DNA from: DASSSQ01 sp963839285
GTDB lineage: Bacteria; Actinomycetota; Thermoleophilia; Gaiellales; Gaiellaceae
Length of the DNA stretch: 64,000 nt
Direction of reading: 5' to 3'
NCBI GenBank assembly: GCA_963839285.1
Contig: CAWIUN010000029.1
Span: 109,868 to 173,867 of the forward strand
This document shows positions 17,668-27,696 of this stretch, in pieces. Position 1 is the first letter of the stretch. The number at the start of each line of letters is the position of its first letter. The notes beneath the pieces were generated by a model. That model did not search any database. It saw only the letters and a list, made by a program, of their open reading frames with translations, and was not told the origin of the DNA. A program made the translations under genes and the position numbers.

Positions 17668-19265
17668 CGCCGCGGGCGGGCGCGCTCGCGCTGACGACCT
17701 TCGTCGCGGGCGGCGTCACGCTCGGCGTCGAGATCGCCGCCAGCCGCGTCCTCTCGCCCTCCTTCGGCAGCTCGCTCTACGTCTGGGGCTCGCTGATCGG
17801 CGTCGTCCTCGCCGGGCTCGCGGTCGGCTACTGGGCCGGCGGCGCGCTCGCCGACCGCGCGCCGGCGCCGCTCCTGCTCGCCGGGACGGTGCTGCTCGGC
17901 GGCGCGCTCGTGCTCGCGATCCCGTTCGTCGACGAGCGGGTGCTCGCCTGGGTGACCGCGTGGGACCCGGGCCCGCGCGCCGATCCGCTCGTCGCCTCGC
18001 TCGTCCTCTTCGGGCCGCCGAGCGTCGTCCTCGCCGGGGTGACGCCGATCGCCGTGCGGCTGCTCGCGAGCGACGTCGCCAGCGTGGGGAGGACGGCCGG
18101 GCGGCTGTTCGCGGTCTCGACCGCGGGCTCGATCGCCGGCACCTTCGCGACCGCGTTCTACCTCGTCCCGGAGCTCGGCACCGACGACCTGTTCGTCTAC
18201 CTCGCGGCGGCGCTCTTCCTCGCGGCCGTCCCCGCGGCGCTCGCGGCGCGGCTCGTGCCGGCCGTCGCGCTCGCGCTCGTCCTCGCCGGCACGGCCGTCT
18301 CGCTCTCGGCGCTGTCCGATCCGGGCGGCGGCGTCTCCGCCGGCTCGCTCTCGAACTGGTCGCCCGTCTACCGCTCGCGCGCCGACCTCTACGACACCGC
18401 GACCGAGCTGAACCTCTCCGGCTTCAAGCTCGTCTACAGGAAGGACACGCGCTACCACCACCTGGTCGTGGTCGACGACGACGACTCCCGCTACCTGCGC
18501 TTCGACAGCTCGTTCCAGAGCGGCATGTACCTCGACGACCCGTACCGGACGCGCTTCGACTACACCGACTACTTCGACCTCGGGCTCGCGTACGCGCCGG
18601 GCGCGAAGAGCGTCCTCTTCGTCGGGCTCGGCGGCGGCTCGGCGCCGAAGCGGATCAGCCGCGACTTCCCGCAGCTCGACCTGCAGGTCGTCGAGCTCGA
18701 CCCCGACGTCGTCTCGGTCGCACGGCGGTTCTTCGCGCTGCCGGCGTCGATCCCGGTCGCGGTCGAGGACGGCCGGCGCTGGCTCGAGCGGCACGACCGC
18801 CGCTTCGACGTGATCGCGATCGACGCGTACTACTCCGACGCCGTCCCCTTCCACATGACGACGCGGGAGTTCGTGCAGCTCGTCCGCTCGCGCCTCGCCC
18901 CCGGCGGCGTCGTCGTCGTCAACGCGATCGGCTCGCTGCGCGGCGACGGCTCCCAGTTCCTGCGCGCGCTCTACCGCACCTACCGCTCGGTCTTCCCGAC
19001 GGTGACGCTGCACCCCGTCTACGACGCGCACGGCGGCCGCGACGCGACGACGATCCGCAACGTCGCCCTGGTCGCGACCGAGAGCCCCGCGCCGGAGCCG
19101 GGCTTCCTCGCGCGCCGCTGGGCGGAGATGCGCGCCGCGCACCCCGGCGCCCCCGACCTCGGCCCCGCGATCCGCAACCGCTGGGACGAGCCGGTGCGGG
19201 TGGACGACGTGCCGACCCTGACCGACGACTACGCGCCGACGGACTCGCTGATCACCGGCTTCTGA
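17664..19265 (+). CDS. Membrane-fused spermidine-synthase-like protein
   Basis: 533 residues. The first ~225 residues are about seven or eight hydrophobic helices of the fused-MFS type (GGVTLGVEIAASRVLSPSFG, GYWAGGALADRAP, GVTPIAVRLLA). The C-terminal half is a SpeE-like Rossmann domain: VLFVGLGGGSAPKRI near residue 318, VVELDPDVVSVA near 340 and FDVIAIDAYYSDAVPFHMTT near 385. The SpeE catalytic DTTDP is replaced, so polyamine synthesis is unlikely. The family name is fused MFS/spermidine synthase and the substrate is unknown. It is the last gene of the 13.7-19.3 kb operon. Confidence 0.85.
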   Translation: MTPRAGALALTTFVAGGVTLGVEIAASRVLSPSFGSSLYVWGSLIGVVLAGLAVGYWAGGALADRAPAPLLLAGTVLLGGALVLAIPFVDERVLAWVTAWDPGPRADPLVASLVLFGPPSVVLAGVTPIAVRLLASDVASVGRTAGRLFAVSTAGSIAGTFATAFYLVPELGTDDLFVYLAAALFLAAVPAALAARLVPAVALALVLAGTAVSLSALSDPGGGVSAGSLSNWSPVYRSRADLYDTATELNLSGFKLVYRKDTRYHHLVVVDDDDSRYLRFDSSFQSGMYLDDPYRTRFDYTDYFDLGLAYAPGAKSVLFVGLGGGSAPKRISRDFPQLDLQVVELDPDVVSVARRFFALPASIPVAVEDGRRWLERHDRRFDVIAIDAYYSDAVPFHMTTREFVQLVRSRLAPGGVVVVNAIGSLRGDGSQFLRALYRTYRSVFPTVTLHPVYDAHGGRDATTIRNVALVATESPAPEPGFLARRWAEMRAAHPGAPDLGPAIRNRWDEPVRVDDVPTLTDDYAPTDSLITGF

Positions 19266-19303
19266 GCGGCCGCGGCGCACCGGACGGCGCGCCGCGGCCG
19301 CTG
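19266..19303. terminator. Hairpin between convergent genes
   Basis: A 12-bp perfect inverted repeat (AGCGGCCGCGGC and its complement, 14-nt loop) sits directly after the plus-strand stop and before the stop of the minus-strand gene at 19312. There is no T-tract. The position fits a two-way terminator. Confidence 0.5.
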
Positions 19304-19311
19304 CGGGCGCC

Positions 19312-20439
19312 CTAGTCGAGCGCGAAGAGCAAGAACTGGGTGAACTGGCCCGGCGCGAAGTTGTTGTCGCTGACCAGGACGAGGGAGCGGCGACCGTCCG
19401 GGAGCCGCGGCCCGAAGGTGAGGCCCTCGACGTTGTCGAGCGGGATCCCGAGCGTGTCGAGGTCGAAGAGCAGCGTCTTCTCCGCCGGCCGGATCCCCGC
19501 GAGCCCCGCCGGCAGGGCGTCGAGGCCGCCGACGTCCGTCGCCCCGGGGAGCGCCACCTTGTAGAGCTTGATCGAGTTGCCGGTGCCGGTGGCCGTGCCG
19601 CCGACGGAGAACGACCGCTCCATCGCGATCAGGAACTCGTTGTTCAGCGGCAGCAGCTCGACGAGCCCGTTGACCGAGAAGATCGGCGAGGGCTCCAGCA
19701 CCGGATCGGTCATGTACACCCACTCGCGATCGAGCTTCCCGGTCTGCAGGTCGTAGCGCAGCAGCCGCGAGGGGCTGCCGGTGCTGACGCTCGCCGCCGG
19801 ACCGTCCTGGTAGAGCGCGTTCTCGGTACCGGTGAACAGGAAGCGGCCGTTCGGCGGCAGCCCCGCGCTCTCGAAGGCGAGGTTCGGCCGGATCCCGCTC
19901 GAGTGGTCGGCGGTCGGCAGGAAGGGCTGCGGCACCGGCAGCGAGCCGAGGAAGGTGCCGTCGAGCGCGTAGCGGCGCACGAACGGGTCGCTCAGGTCGT
20001 TCGTGTAGCCCTCCGAGGTGACGACGAGCTGCCGGTCCTTCGTCAGCGCCAGCCCCTCCGGGTCGAGGCTGAACGGCGCGTACGGCTGCCCGTCCGGCGC
20101 CAGCAGCGTCGTCACGTCCGTGAACTGGACGTCGCCGTCGCTCAGCTGCCCGTCCGCGACGTCGAGCTTCAGCGTGTAGAAGCGCGCCGGCTGGAACTGG
20201 CTCGGGTCGTCCGAGATCGCGTAGTAGACGCCGAGTTCGCGGTCGTAGGTGATCGAGGAGAGCCCGCCGATCGTCGTGCCCGCGTAGCTCGTCCCGGTCG
20301 GCACGATCGCCTGGCCCAGGAACTGGACGCCGAGCGGCTTGCCCGGCGGCCCCCCGGCGGCGCCCGCCGACGCGACGGGCGCGAGCAGTGCGGCGAGCGC
20401 GAGCAGCAGCGCCGGCAGCGCTGTCCGAGTGCGAATCAT
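19312..20439 (-). CDS. Exported esterase-like / phytase-like beta-propeller protein
   Basis: 375 residues with a signal peptide (ALPALLLALAALLAPVASAGA). The body matches the esterase-like family of phytase-like propellers (PF13449): GGLSSITYDRELGVYYAISDD, FSLDPEGLAL, TADHSSGIRPNLAFESAGL and LDNVEGLTFGPRL are its conserved segments. A GGGGGAAA site precedes ATG 20439. Family members are secreted, with poorly proven phosphoesterase function. The gene stands alone and is convergent with the operon to its left. Confidence 0.85.
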   Translation of the reverse strand: MIRTRTALPALLLALAALLAPVASAGAAGGPPGKPLGVQFLGQAIVPTGTSYAGTTIGGLSSITYDRELGVYYAISDDPSQFQPARFYTLKLDVADGQLSDGDVQFTDVTTLLAPDGQPYAPFSLDPEGLALTKDRQLVVTSEGYTNDLSDPFVRRYALDGTFLGSLPVPQPFLPTADHSSGIRPNLAFESAGLPPNGRFLFTGTENALYQDGPAASVSTGSPSRLLRYDLQTGKLDREWVYMTDPVLEPSPIFSVNGLVELLPLNNEFLIAMERSFSVGGTATGTGNSIKLYKVALPGATDVGGLDALPAGLAGIRPAEKTLLFDLDTLGIPLDNVEGLTFGPRLPDGRRSLVLVSDNNFAPGQFTQFLLFALD

Positions 20440-20547
20440 CGAATTTCCCCCTTCGTCGACATCACGTCGCCGCAGGGCCCCCACGCTAGTCGATCGGCGT
20501 CGCGTGCCGAGCAGCACCCGGTCGCCGCCGCATCCGTCGTCGCCCGG

Positions 20548-21168
20548 TCACGGAAGCGGCCGGCCGAGCGCGTCGAAGGCCTCGTAGCGGGCCGACGCGG
20601 CCGGCGTCTCGCGCCAGCCGTCGGCGAAGAGCGTGAAGACGACGACGTCCCGCGGCTGCCCGCCGGGCTGGGGCGGCAGCCTGCGCCGCAGCGTCGCCTC
20701 CTCGACGAAGCCGAGCCGCCGCGGCACCCCGAGGCTCGGCTCGTTCGCCGGCTCGACGTGCACCTCGACGCGGTCGACGCCGCCGAGCTCGAACGCGACC
20801 CGCGTCAGCGCGGCGGCCGCCTCGGTCGCGAAGCCCTGCCGGGTCGCGTCGGCGCGGATCCAGTAGCCGATCTCGAGCGCCCCCGCGCCCACGCGCGTGT
20901 GCAGGCCGCTGCCGCCGAGCACCCGCTCCTCGCCGGGGTCGAAGATGCCGTAGACGAAGTCCGCGCCGCCGTCGAAGCTCGCCCGGAACTGCCGCAGCAG
21001 CGCGACGGTCGCCTCGAGCGGCTCCGGGTGGACGTGCGCCCAGGGCATGAACGGCCGCAGGTGCTCGAGGCTCGAGTCGACCGCGTCCTTGAGGAGCGGC
21101 GCGTCGGCCGGCCGCCAGCAGCGGAGGACGAGCCGCTCGGTGACGATCCGGTACGGCAGCCGCTCCAC
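20548..21168 (-). CDS. GNAT acetyltransferase, RimJ/RimL type
   Basis: 206 residues from GTG 21168. The opening IVTERLVLRCWRPADAPLL is the RimJ/RimL signature. LEIGYWIRADATRQGFATEA is the acetyl-CoA loop (motif A) and NEPSLGVPRRLGFVEEATLR is the late helix-strand. It likely acetylates a protein N-terminus or small amine; the substrate is unknown. It ends about 20 bp before the phosphofructokinase gene region and reads in the same direction. Confidence 0.88.
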   Translation of the reverse strand: MERLPYRIVTERLVLRCWRPADAPLLKDAVDSSLEHLRPFMPWAHVHPEPLEATVALLRQFRASFDGGADFVYGIFDPGEERVLGGSGLHTRVGAGALEIGYWIRADATRQGFATEAAAALTRVAFELGGVDRVEVHVEPANEPSLGVPRRLGFVEEATLRRRLPPQPGGQPRDVVVFTLFADGWRETPAASARYEAFDALGRPLP

Positions 21169-21187
21169 CGGCGCAACCCACCGCCGC

Positions 21188-22220
<1,033 letters not shown>

Positions 22221-22226
22221 CGCCGG

Positions 22227-23378
22227 CTAGTAGAGGAACATCGGCTTGCCGGTCACGTGCCGCACCTTCGGCCGGTACTCGTGCCGGTCGTAGAGCTCGT
22301 CGGTGTCGACGCGCTTGACGCCCTGCCTGGTCACGTCGATCGGCACCGAGGTGTAGGTGCCGCCGCGCAGCGCGACCATGCGGCCGTTCGAGCGCTCGAC
22401 CGCGAGGTCGGCGGCCATGACCGCGTAGTTCGTCGCCACCATCAGGTCGAGCGAGTCGGGGCTGCCCGAGCGCATCAGGTACGCGACCTCCTGGACGATC
22501 ATGTCCTCGCCGGTGCGCTCCTTCAGCAGCTGCCCCGTCAGCTCGCCGATGCCGCCGAGCTTGCGGTGGCCGTAGGCGTCGGCCTCGCCGCGCAGCACCA
22601 TCTCGTCGCTGCCGGGGATCGTCGCGCCCTCCGAGATCGTCACCATCGCGTAGTTGGACGGGTTCGAGCGCTTGTCGCGCATGACGAGCTCGGCGAGCCG
22701 GTCGAGCTGGAACGGCACCTCGGGGATCAGCGCCCGGTCGACGCCCGCGAGGTAGGCGGTGATCAGCGACGTCTCGCCGGAGTAGCGGCCGAAGAGCTCG
22801 ACGACGGCGATCCGCTCGTGCGAGCCGGCGCTCGTCCGGAGGTTGTGGATGAACTGGACGCCGCGCGTGACCGCGGTCGAGAAGCCGATGCAGTAGTCGG
22901 TCCCGTGGACGTCGTTGTCCATCGTCTTCGGGATCGCGATCACCGGAAAGCCCTCCTCGTGCAGGCGCAGCCCGTAGGAGAGGGTGTCGTCGCCGCCGAT
23001 CGGGATCAGGACGTCGATGCCCTGGTCCTCGAGCACGCGCAGGGCGTGGTCGGTGAAGTCGAACGGCCCGTCGCCGTCGGCGCGGTGCGCCAGGAAGGCG
23101 GGCACCTGCGACGGGCCGACGCGGCCGGGGTTCGTCCGCGAGGTGTGCAGGAAGGTGCCGCCGGTGCGGTCGATCGTCCGCACGACGCCCGGGTCGAGCC
23201 GCAGGAACCACTCGGAGGCGGCGGAGTCGTCGTCCGGGTTGTAGTTGAGCAGCGCCGCCCAGCCGCGGCGGAGGCCGACGACCTCGTGCCCCTCGGCGGC
23301 GACGCGGTTGACGGCGGCCTTGATGCAGGGATTGAGCCCGGGGACGTCGCCGCCGCCGGTGAGGATTCCGATGCGCAT
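22227..23378 (-). CDS. Pyrophosphate-type 6-phosphofructokinase
   Basis: 383 residues. The donor signature is IGGDDTLSYG (Asp after GGD) together with IPKTMDNDVHGTDYC (Lys); in the family these two residues mark pyrophosphate-dependent, reversible enzymes. GFSTAVTRGVQFIHNLRTSA and VVELFGRYSGE are the substrate-binding stretches. ATG 23378 lies 7 nt after a TAGCAT -10 element. It is the first gene of the two-PFK unit. With PPi as donor it could run in glycolysis or gluconeogenesis. Confidence 0.92.
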   Translation of the reverse strand: MRIGILTGGGDVPGLNPCIKAAVNRVAAEGHEVVGLRRGWAALLNYNPDDDSAASEWFLRLDPGVVRTIDRTGGTFLHTSRTNPGRVGPSQVPAFLAHRADGDGPFDFTDHALRVLEDQGIDVLIPIGGDDTLSYGLRLHEEGFPVIAIPKTMDNDVHGTDYCIGFSTAVTRGVQFIHNLRTSAGSHERIAVVELFGRYSGETSLITAYLAGVDRALIPEVPFQLDRLAELVMRDKRSNPSNYAMVTISEGATIPGSDEMVLRGEADAYGHRKLGGIGELTGQLLKERTGEDMIVQEVAYLMRSGSPDSLDLMVATNYAVMAADLAVERSNGRMVALRGGTYTSVPIDVTRQGVKRVDTDELYDRHEYRPKVRHVTGKPMFLY

Positions 23379-23385
23379 GGCGCCG

Positions 23386-23391
23386 ATGCTA
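23386..23391 (-). promoter_or_regulatory. -10 hexamer of the PFK pair (leaderless)
   Basis: On the minus strand TAGCAT ends 7 nt before ATG 23378. No ribosome-binding site is visible, so a leaderless start is predicted. Confidence 0.45.
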
Positions 23392-23463
23392 TCGACGGCC
23401 CCGCGCGGGGCGCGTCCGTGCGCGCCGCGCACGCGGGCTGCGGCAATGCCGAAGCCGCGCCGA

Positions 23464-23547
23464 TGCCGAAGGCGGGGATCGAACCCACACTCCCCGAAGG
23501 GAACCGGATTTTGAGTCCGGCGCGTCTGCCAGTTCCGCCACTTCGGC
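23464..23547 (-). tRNA. tRNA-Leu, anticodon CAA
   Basis: The minus strand folds as a class II tRNA. Acceptor arms are GCCGAAG and its complement at the 3' end, the D arm follows, and the anticodon loop CTCAAAA gives CAA (reads UUG). There is a long variable arm, and the T loop has GGTTCGATCC. The discriminator base is A, as expected for tRNA-Leu. CCA is not encoded. Confidence 0.95.
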
Positions 23548-23664
23548 GCTCGCGCGGATCGTAGCGCCGGCTCCGTCCGGGGGTGCCTCGGCGGCGGCGC
23601 GCCGCGGGGCGGCTCGGGAGGCGCCGCCGCCCGACCCGAATGGGGCGGACGGACTCGATCCGGG

Positions 23665-23693
23665 TTGCACGAGACACGCCGGACCCCGATACT
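23665..23693 (+). promoter_or_regulatory. Promoter of the liv operon
   Basis: TTGCAC (23665-23670), a 17-nt spacer and GATACT (23688-23693), a good housekeeping-sigma match. It lies 44 bp before GTG 23738, which has its own GAGGAGGA ribosome-binding site, so this transcript has a leader unlike many others here. Confidence 0.6.
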
Positions 23694-23737
23694 CCTCCGC
23701 ACCACCACGCCAGGTTCACCCCGAGGAGGACACCCGA

Positions 23738-25082
23738 GTGAGACGTCTCACCTACCCCGCGGTCGCGCTCGTCAGCGTGCTCGCACTCGTCGCAGCCGGC
23801 TGCGGCGGCGGTTCCAGCTCGAGCAGCGGCTCGACGACGTCCGGCGGCGGCAGCTCGACGCGGCGGCGGCTCGATCACCGCCCTGCCCGCCTCGTCCTGC
23901 GGCCCGATCCAGGGCCCGAAGGACGCGACGATCCTGATCGCGTCCGACCTGCCGCTGCAGGGCGCCGGGCCGCACGCAGACGGTCCAGATGGCCGAAGCG
24001 ATCAACTTCATCTTCAAGCAGCACGACTACAAGGCCGGCAACTACACCGTCGCCTACCAGTCGTGCGACGACTCGACCGCGCAGGCCGGCAAGTGGGACT
24101 CCGGCAAGACGGCGGCCAACGGCAACGCCTACGCGCAGAACGAGAGCGTCGGCGGCGTCATCGGCACCTTCAACTCCGGCGCGGCCGAGATCATGATCCC
24201 GATCCTGAACCGCGCCCCGAACGGGCCGGTCGCGATGATCAGCCCGGCGAACACCTACGTCGGCCTGACCCACAGCGGCCCGGGCACGGCGGCCGGCGAG
24301 CCGGAGAAGTACTACCCGACCGGCACGCGCAACTACATCCGGATGGTGGCGGCCGACGACTACCAGGGCGCCGCCGACGCGCAGTTCGCGAAGGACCAGG
24401 GCCTGAAGAGCGTCTACGTCCTCAACGACAAGGAGGCCTACGGCCTCGGCGTCGCCACGAACCTGCGCAACGCGATGAACGTGCTCGGCCTCAAGGTCGC
24501 CGGCTTCACCGCCTGGGACCCGAAGGCGTCGAGCTACGAGGCGCTGGCCAACAAGATCAAGGCGAGCGGGGCGGACGGCGTCTTCCTCGGCGGCCTGATC
24601 TGCGAGAACGGCGGCAAGCTGGTCAAGGACCTGCGCGCCGGTCTCGGCGCCGACGTGCAGCTGATGGCGCCCGGACGGCTTCACGCCGATCTCGGCGGTC
24701 GTCCAGGGCGCCGGCCAGGCGGCCGAGGGCATGACCGTCTCGGTCGCGGGCCTGCCGAACGAGCAGCTCGGCTCGACCGGCAAGAAGTTCGTCGACGACT
24801 TCAAGGCGGCGAACGGCGCCGAGCCCGACCCCTACTCGGTCTACGCCGCGCAGGCGGCCGAGGTGATGGTGGGCGCGATCGAGCGGTCGGACGGCTCCCG
24901 CGCCTCGATCGCGTCGGAGCTCTTCAACACCGACGTCACAGGACGGCATCCTCGGCTCGTTCAAGATCGACAAGAACGGCGACACGACGTCGAACCCGGT
25001 CACGATCTACCAGATCAAGAACGGCAAGTCGACGACGAACACCGTCGTCACCCCGGGCCCCGACCTGGTCAAGAAGACCTGA
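23738..25082 (+). CDS. livK: Branched-chain amino acid ABC transporter, substrate-binding lipoprotein (four frame shifts)
   Basis: GTG start, signal peptide and lipobox (ALVAAGCGGG), then a Ser/Gly linker. The type 1 periplasmic-binding fold follows: ATILIASDLPLQGAG, AINFIFKQHDYKAGNYTVAY, VGGVIGTFNSGAAEIMIPIL, RNYIRMVAADDYQG and VYVLNDKEAYGLGVATNL. It ends TPGPDLVKKT. Single extra bases near 23865, 23965, 24673 and 24940 break the frame; the downstream protein reads perfectly after each. It captures branched-chain or related amino acids for the LivHMGF membrane complex encoded next. Confidence 0.88.
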
Positions 25083-25100
25083 GCGGACCTCTGGCGTAAC

Positions 25101-25137
25101 GCCGCGGGGGAGCGCATACTCGCGCCTCCCCCGCGGC
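25101..25137 (+). terminator. Hairpin between livK and livH
   Basis: A 12-bp perfect stem (GCCGCGGGGGAG and its complement, 13-nt loop) starts 18 nt after the livK stop and is followed by CCTTTCC. It probably stops part of the transcription or protects the livK mRNA, giving more binding protein than permease. A GCATACT sequence in the loop could also act as a secondary -10. Confidence 0.55.
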
Positions 25138-25154
25138 GACCTTTCCGCACCCCC

Positions 25155-26223
25155 ATGGCGACTCCGACACAGGCCCGGCAGAACCCGTTCTCGGCCCTGC
25201 TCGGCCGCAGCCGCCCGGGCGTGGTGCCCTCCTTCGGGCTCTTCTTCGTCGGCGCGCTCCTCTTCTGGCTGATCGTCAACCTCGTCAAGACGCCGTCCGA
25301 CTTCGTCGAGATCAGCCTGATCGGGCTGACGACCGGCTGCCTCTACGCCCTGATCGCGCTCGGCTACACGCTCGTCTACGGGATCCTCGAGCTGATCAAC
25401 TTCGCCCACGGCGACGTCTTCATGCTCGGCGGCATGATCTCGGCGACGCTCGTCGCGTCGGTCTTCGGGCTGACCGCCTCGAACCGCGGCGTCGGCACCT
25501 GGCTGCTCGTGATCGCGACGCTGCTGATCGCGATGGCGGCCTGCGGGATCATCAACGCCGTGATCGAGTTCGTCGCCTACCGCCCGCTGCGGTCGGCGCC
25601 GCGGCTCGCGCCGCTGATCACCGCGATCGGCGTCTCCTTCATCCTCCAGGACATCGGCCTCGCCTGGAAGGGCCCGAACTTCGTCTCGGTGCCCGCGATC
25701 TTCCCGCAGCTCGAACGTCTTCGAGATCGGCGGCGTCGAGTACGGCTGGAACAAGCTGATCGTCGTCCTGATCACCGTGCCGGTGCTGCTCGCCCTCGTC
25801 TGGCTCGTCCAGTACACGAAGCAGGGCAAGGCGATGCGGGCGACCGCCCAGGACATGGACGCGGCCGCGATGATGGGCATCAACGTCAACCGGACGGTCT
25901 CGTTCACGTTCCTGATCGCGGGCGGCCTGGCCGGCGCGGCCGGGCTGCTCTACGCGCTCTACGTGACGAACATCCGCTTCGACCAGGGCTTCCAGCTCGG
26001 CCTGATCGCGTTCACCTCCGCCGTTCTCGGCGGGATCGGCAACCTGCCCGGCGCCGTCCTCGGCGCGATCCTGATCGGGCTCGTCCAGTCGTGGAACGAG
26101 GGTCTCGCCTGGCACGCGCCCGGCTCCGACTGGACGCAGTCGATCGTCTTCTCGATCCTGATCCTGATCCTCGTCTTCCGCCCCGAGGGCCTGCTCGGCG
26201 AGCGGACGCCGGAGGGCGGCTGA
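25155..26223 (+). CDS. livH: Branched-chain amino acid ABC permease LivH (one frame shift)
   Basis: About 355 residues, membrane protein of the BPD_transp_2 family. It has GLTTGCLYALIALGYTLVYG, LINFAHGDVFMLGG, then FVAYRPLRSAPRLAPLITAIG, and later TAQDMDAAAMMGINVNRTVS (the cytoplasmic coupling loop). One extra base near 25712 breaks the frame between AIFPQL and NVFEIGG. It ends LVFRPEGLLGERTPEGG, the family tail. The LivM gene begins at the next base after the stop. Confidence 0.9.
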
Positions 26224-27696
26224 GTGGTCACCCTGGTCGGCTGGCGGCAGTCCGGGCGCGAGCGCTGGGGCGAGCTGCCCGAGCGCGAGCGCCGCGCGAT
26301 CCTGATCGGGGTCGAGGTCGCGGTCGCGATCGGCCTGCTCCTCTGGGTGCGCGAGCTCGGCTGGGGCTTCGCCTGGCGTCGCGGGCGTGCTCTGGACGCT
26401 GAAGGTCGACGACGACCGGATCCGCTGGGCGCTCGAGGCGGTCGCGACGATCCTCGCGCTGATCTTCCTGCCCGCGCTCGGCATCATCACCGCGCTCGTC
26501 TTCGGGCTGAACGAGCTGCCCGAGCGCTACCGGAAGCTCGCGCTGCCGGTCGACGGCGATCGCGGTCGCGATCGCCTACCCGTTCTACGTCTCGCACCTG
26601 TTCGAGATGCCGGTCTTCGGCGCCGTTCCCGGACGTCTCGACCGGGGTCGTGATGATCGTCTTCATCATGATGGCCGTCGGCCTGAACATCGTCGTCGGC
26701 TACGCGGGCCTGCTCGACCTCGGCTACGTCGCCTTCTACGCGATGGGCGCCTACGCGGCCGCCTGGTTCGCCTCGCTCCAGTTCCCGAACCAGACCGTGC
26801 ACTTCGGCGCGATCGGGATCGCGCCCGACCTGCCCGGCCTCCACATCTCGATCTGGCTGATCCTCGCGATCGCGGCGGTGATCGCCGCGTTCGCCGGCGT
26901 CGTCATCGGCCTGCCGACCCTGCGCCTCCGCGGCGACTACCTGGCGATCGTCACGCTCGGCTTCGGCGAGATCCTGCCGCAGATCGCGCGCAACGGCGAC
27001 AACCTCTTCGGCACCGGCTTCAACCTCACGAACGGGCCGAACGGGATCACGCCGATCGACGCGCCCGGGTTCGGGCAGACGCTGCACGACGCGACCGGCG
27101 GCATCCTGCCCGTCAACTTCCTCACCTCGCCGAACGCCGACCGCCTCTTCTTCTGGACGGCGGTCGCGCTGCTCCTGATCACGGTCTTCTGCTCCTGGCG
27201 GCTGCGCGACTCGCGGCTCGGGCGCGCCTGGGTCGCGATCCGCGAGGACGAGATCGCGGCGGCCGCGATGGGCGTCCCGCTGATGCGGACGAAGACCTGG
27301 GCCTACGCCTCCGGCGCCTTCTTCGGCGGCATCGCCGGCGCCTACTACGCGACCTTCAAGAGCGCGACCTTCCCCGGCGACTTCTTCTTCAACATCTCCG
27401 TCTTCCTGCTCTGCATGGTCATCCTCGGCGGCATGGGGAACATCTGGGGCGTCATCCTCGGCGCCGCGTTCCTCTCCTACCTCGACCGGGAGGGCCTCGC
27501 GAACACCGGCGGCTGGCTGAACGCGAACCTGCACGTCAACATCGACGTGCCGCTGTACGCGTCCGGCATCTACGGCTTCATCATCCTCGTCGTCATGCTC
27601 TTCCGGCCGGAGGGGCTGATCCCGGACCGGCGCCACAAGGTCGAGCTGCACGAGGGCGTCGAGGACGAGCCGCTCTACGACGAGGAGATCAAGTGA
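26224..27696 (+). CDS. livM: Branched-chain amino acid ABC permease LivM (three frame shifts)
   Basis: About 490 residues. GTG 26224 follows the livH stop directly. The first ~140 residues are a membrane extension before the conserved core, which begins VMIVFIMMAVGLNIVVGYAG and continues LDLGYVAFYAMGAYAAAWF, LRLRGDYLAIVTLGFGEI, WVAIREDEIAAAAMGVPL and FLLCMVILGGMGNIWGVILG. Extra bases near 26380, 26553 and 26630 break the frame in the N-terminal part; all joins restore family-like sequence. It forms the channel with LivH. Confidence 0.9.
   Translation: MVTLVGWRQSGRERWGELPERERRAILIGVEVAVAIGLLLWVRELGWGFAWRRGRALDAEGRRRPDPLGARGGRDDPRADLPARARHHHRARLRAERAARALPEARAAGRRRSRSRSPTRSTSRTCSRCRSSAPFPDVSTGVVMIVFIMMAVGLNIVVGYAGLLDLGYVAFYAMGAYAAAWFASLQFPNQTVHFGAIGIAPDLPGLHISIWLILAIAAVIAAFAGVVIGLPTLRLRGDYLAIVTLGFGEILPQIARNGDNLFGTGFNLTNGPNGITPIDAPGFGQTLHDATGGILPVNFLTSPNADRLFFWTAVALLLITVFCSWRLRDSRLGRAWVAIREDEIAAAAMGVPLMRTKTWAYASGAFFGGIAGAYYATFKSATFPGDFFFNISVFLLCMVILGGMGNIWGVILGAAFLSYLDREGLANTGGWLNANLHVNIDVPLYASGIYGFIILVVMLFRPEGLIPDRRHKVELHEGVEDEPLYDEEIK

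Noticed and set aside
23738..26700. Programmed +1 frameshifting as an explanation for the broken liv genes
   Set aside because: Breaks occur in many unrelated genes with no common slippery site or structure, and one gene has several; assembly insertions explain all.
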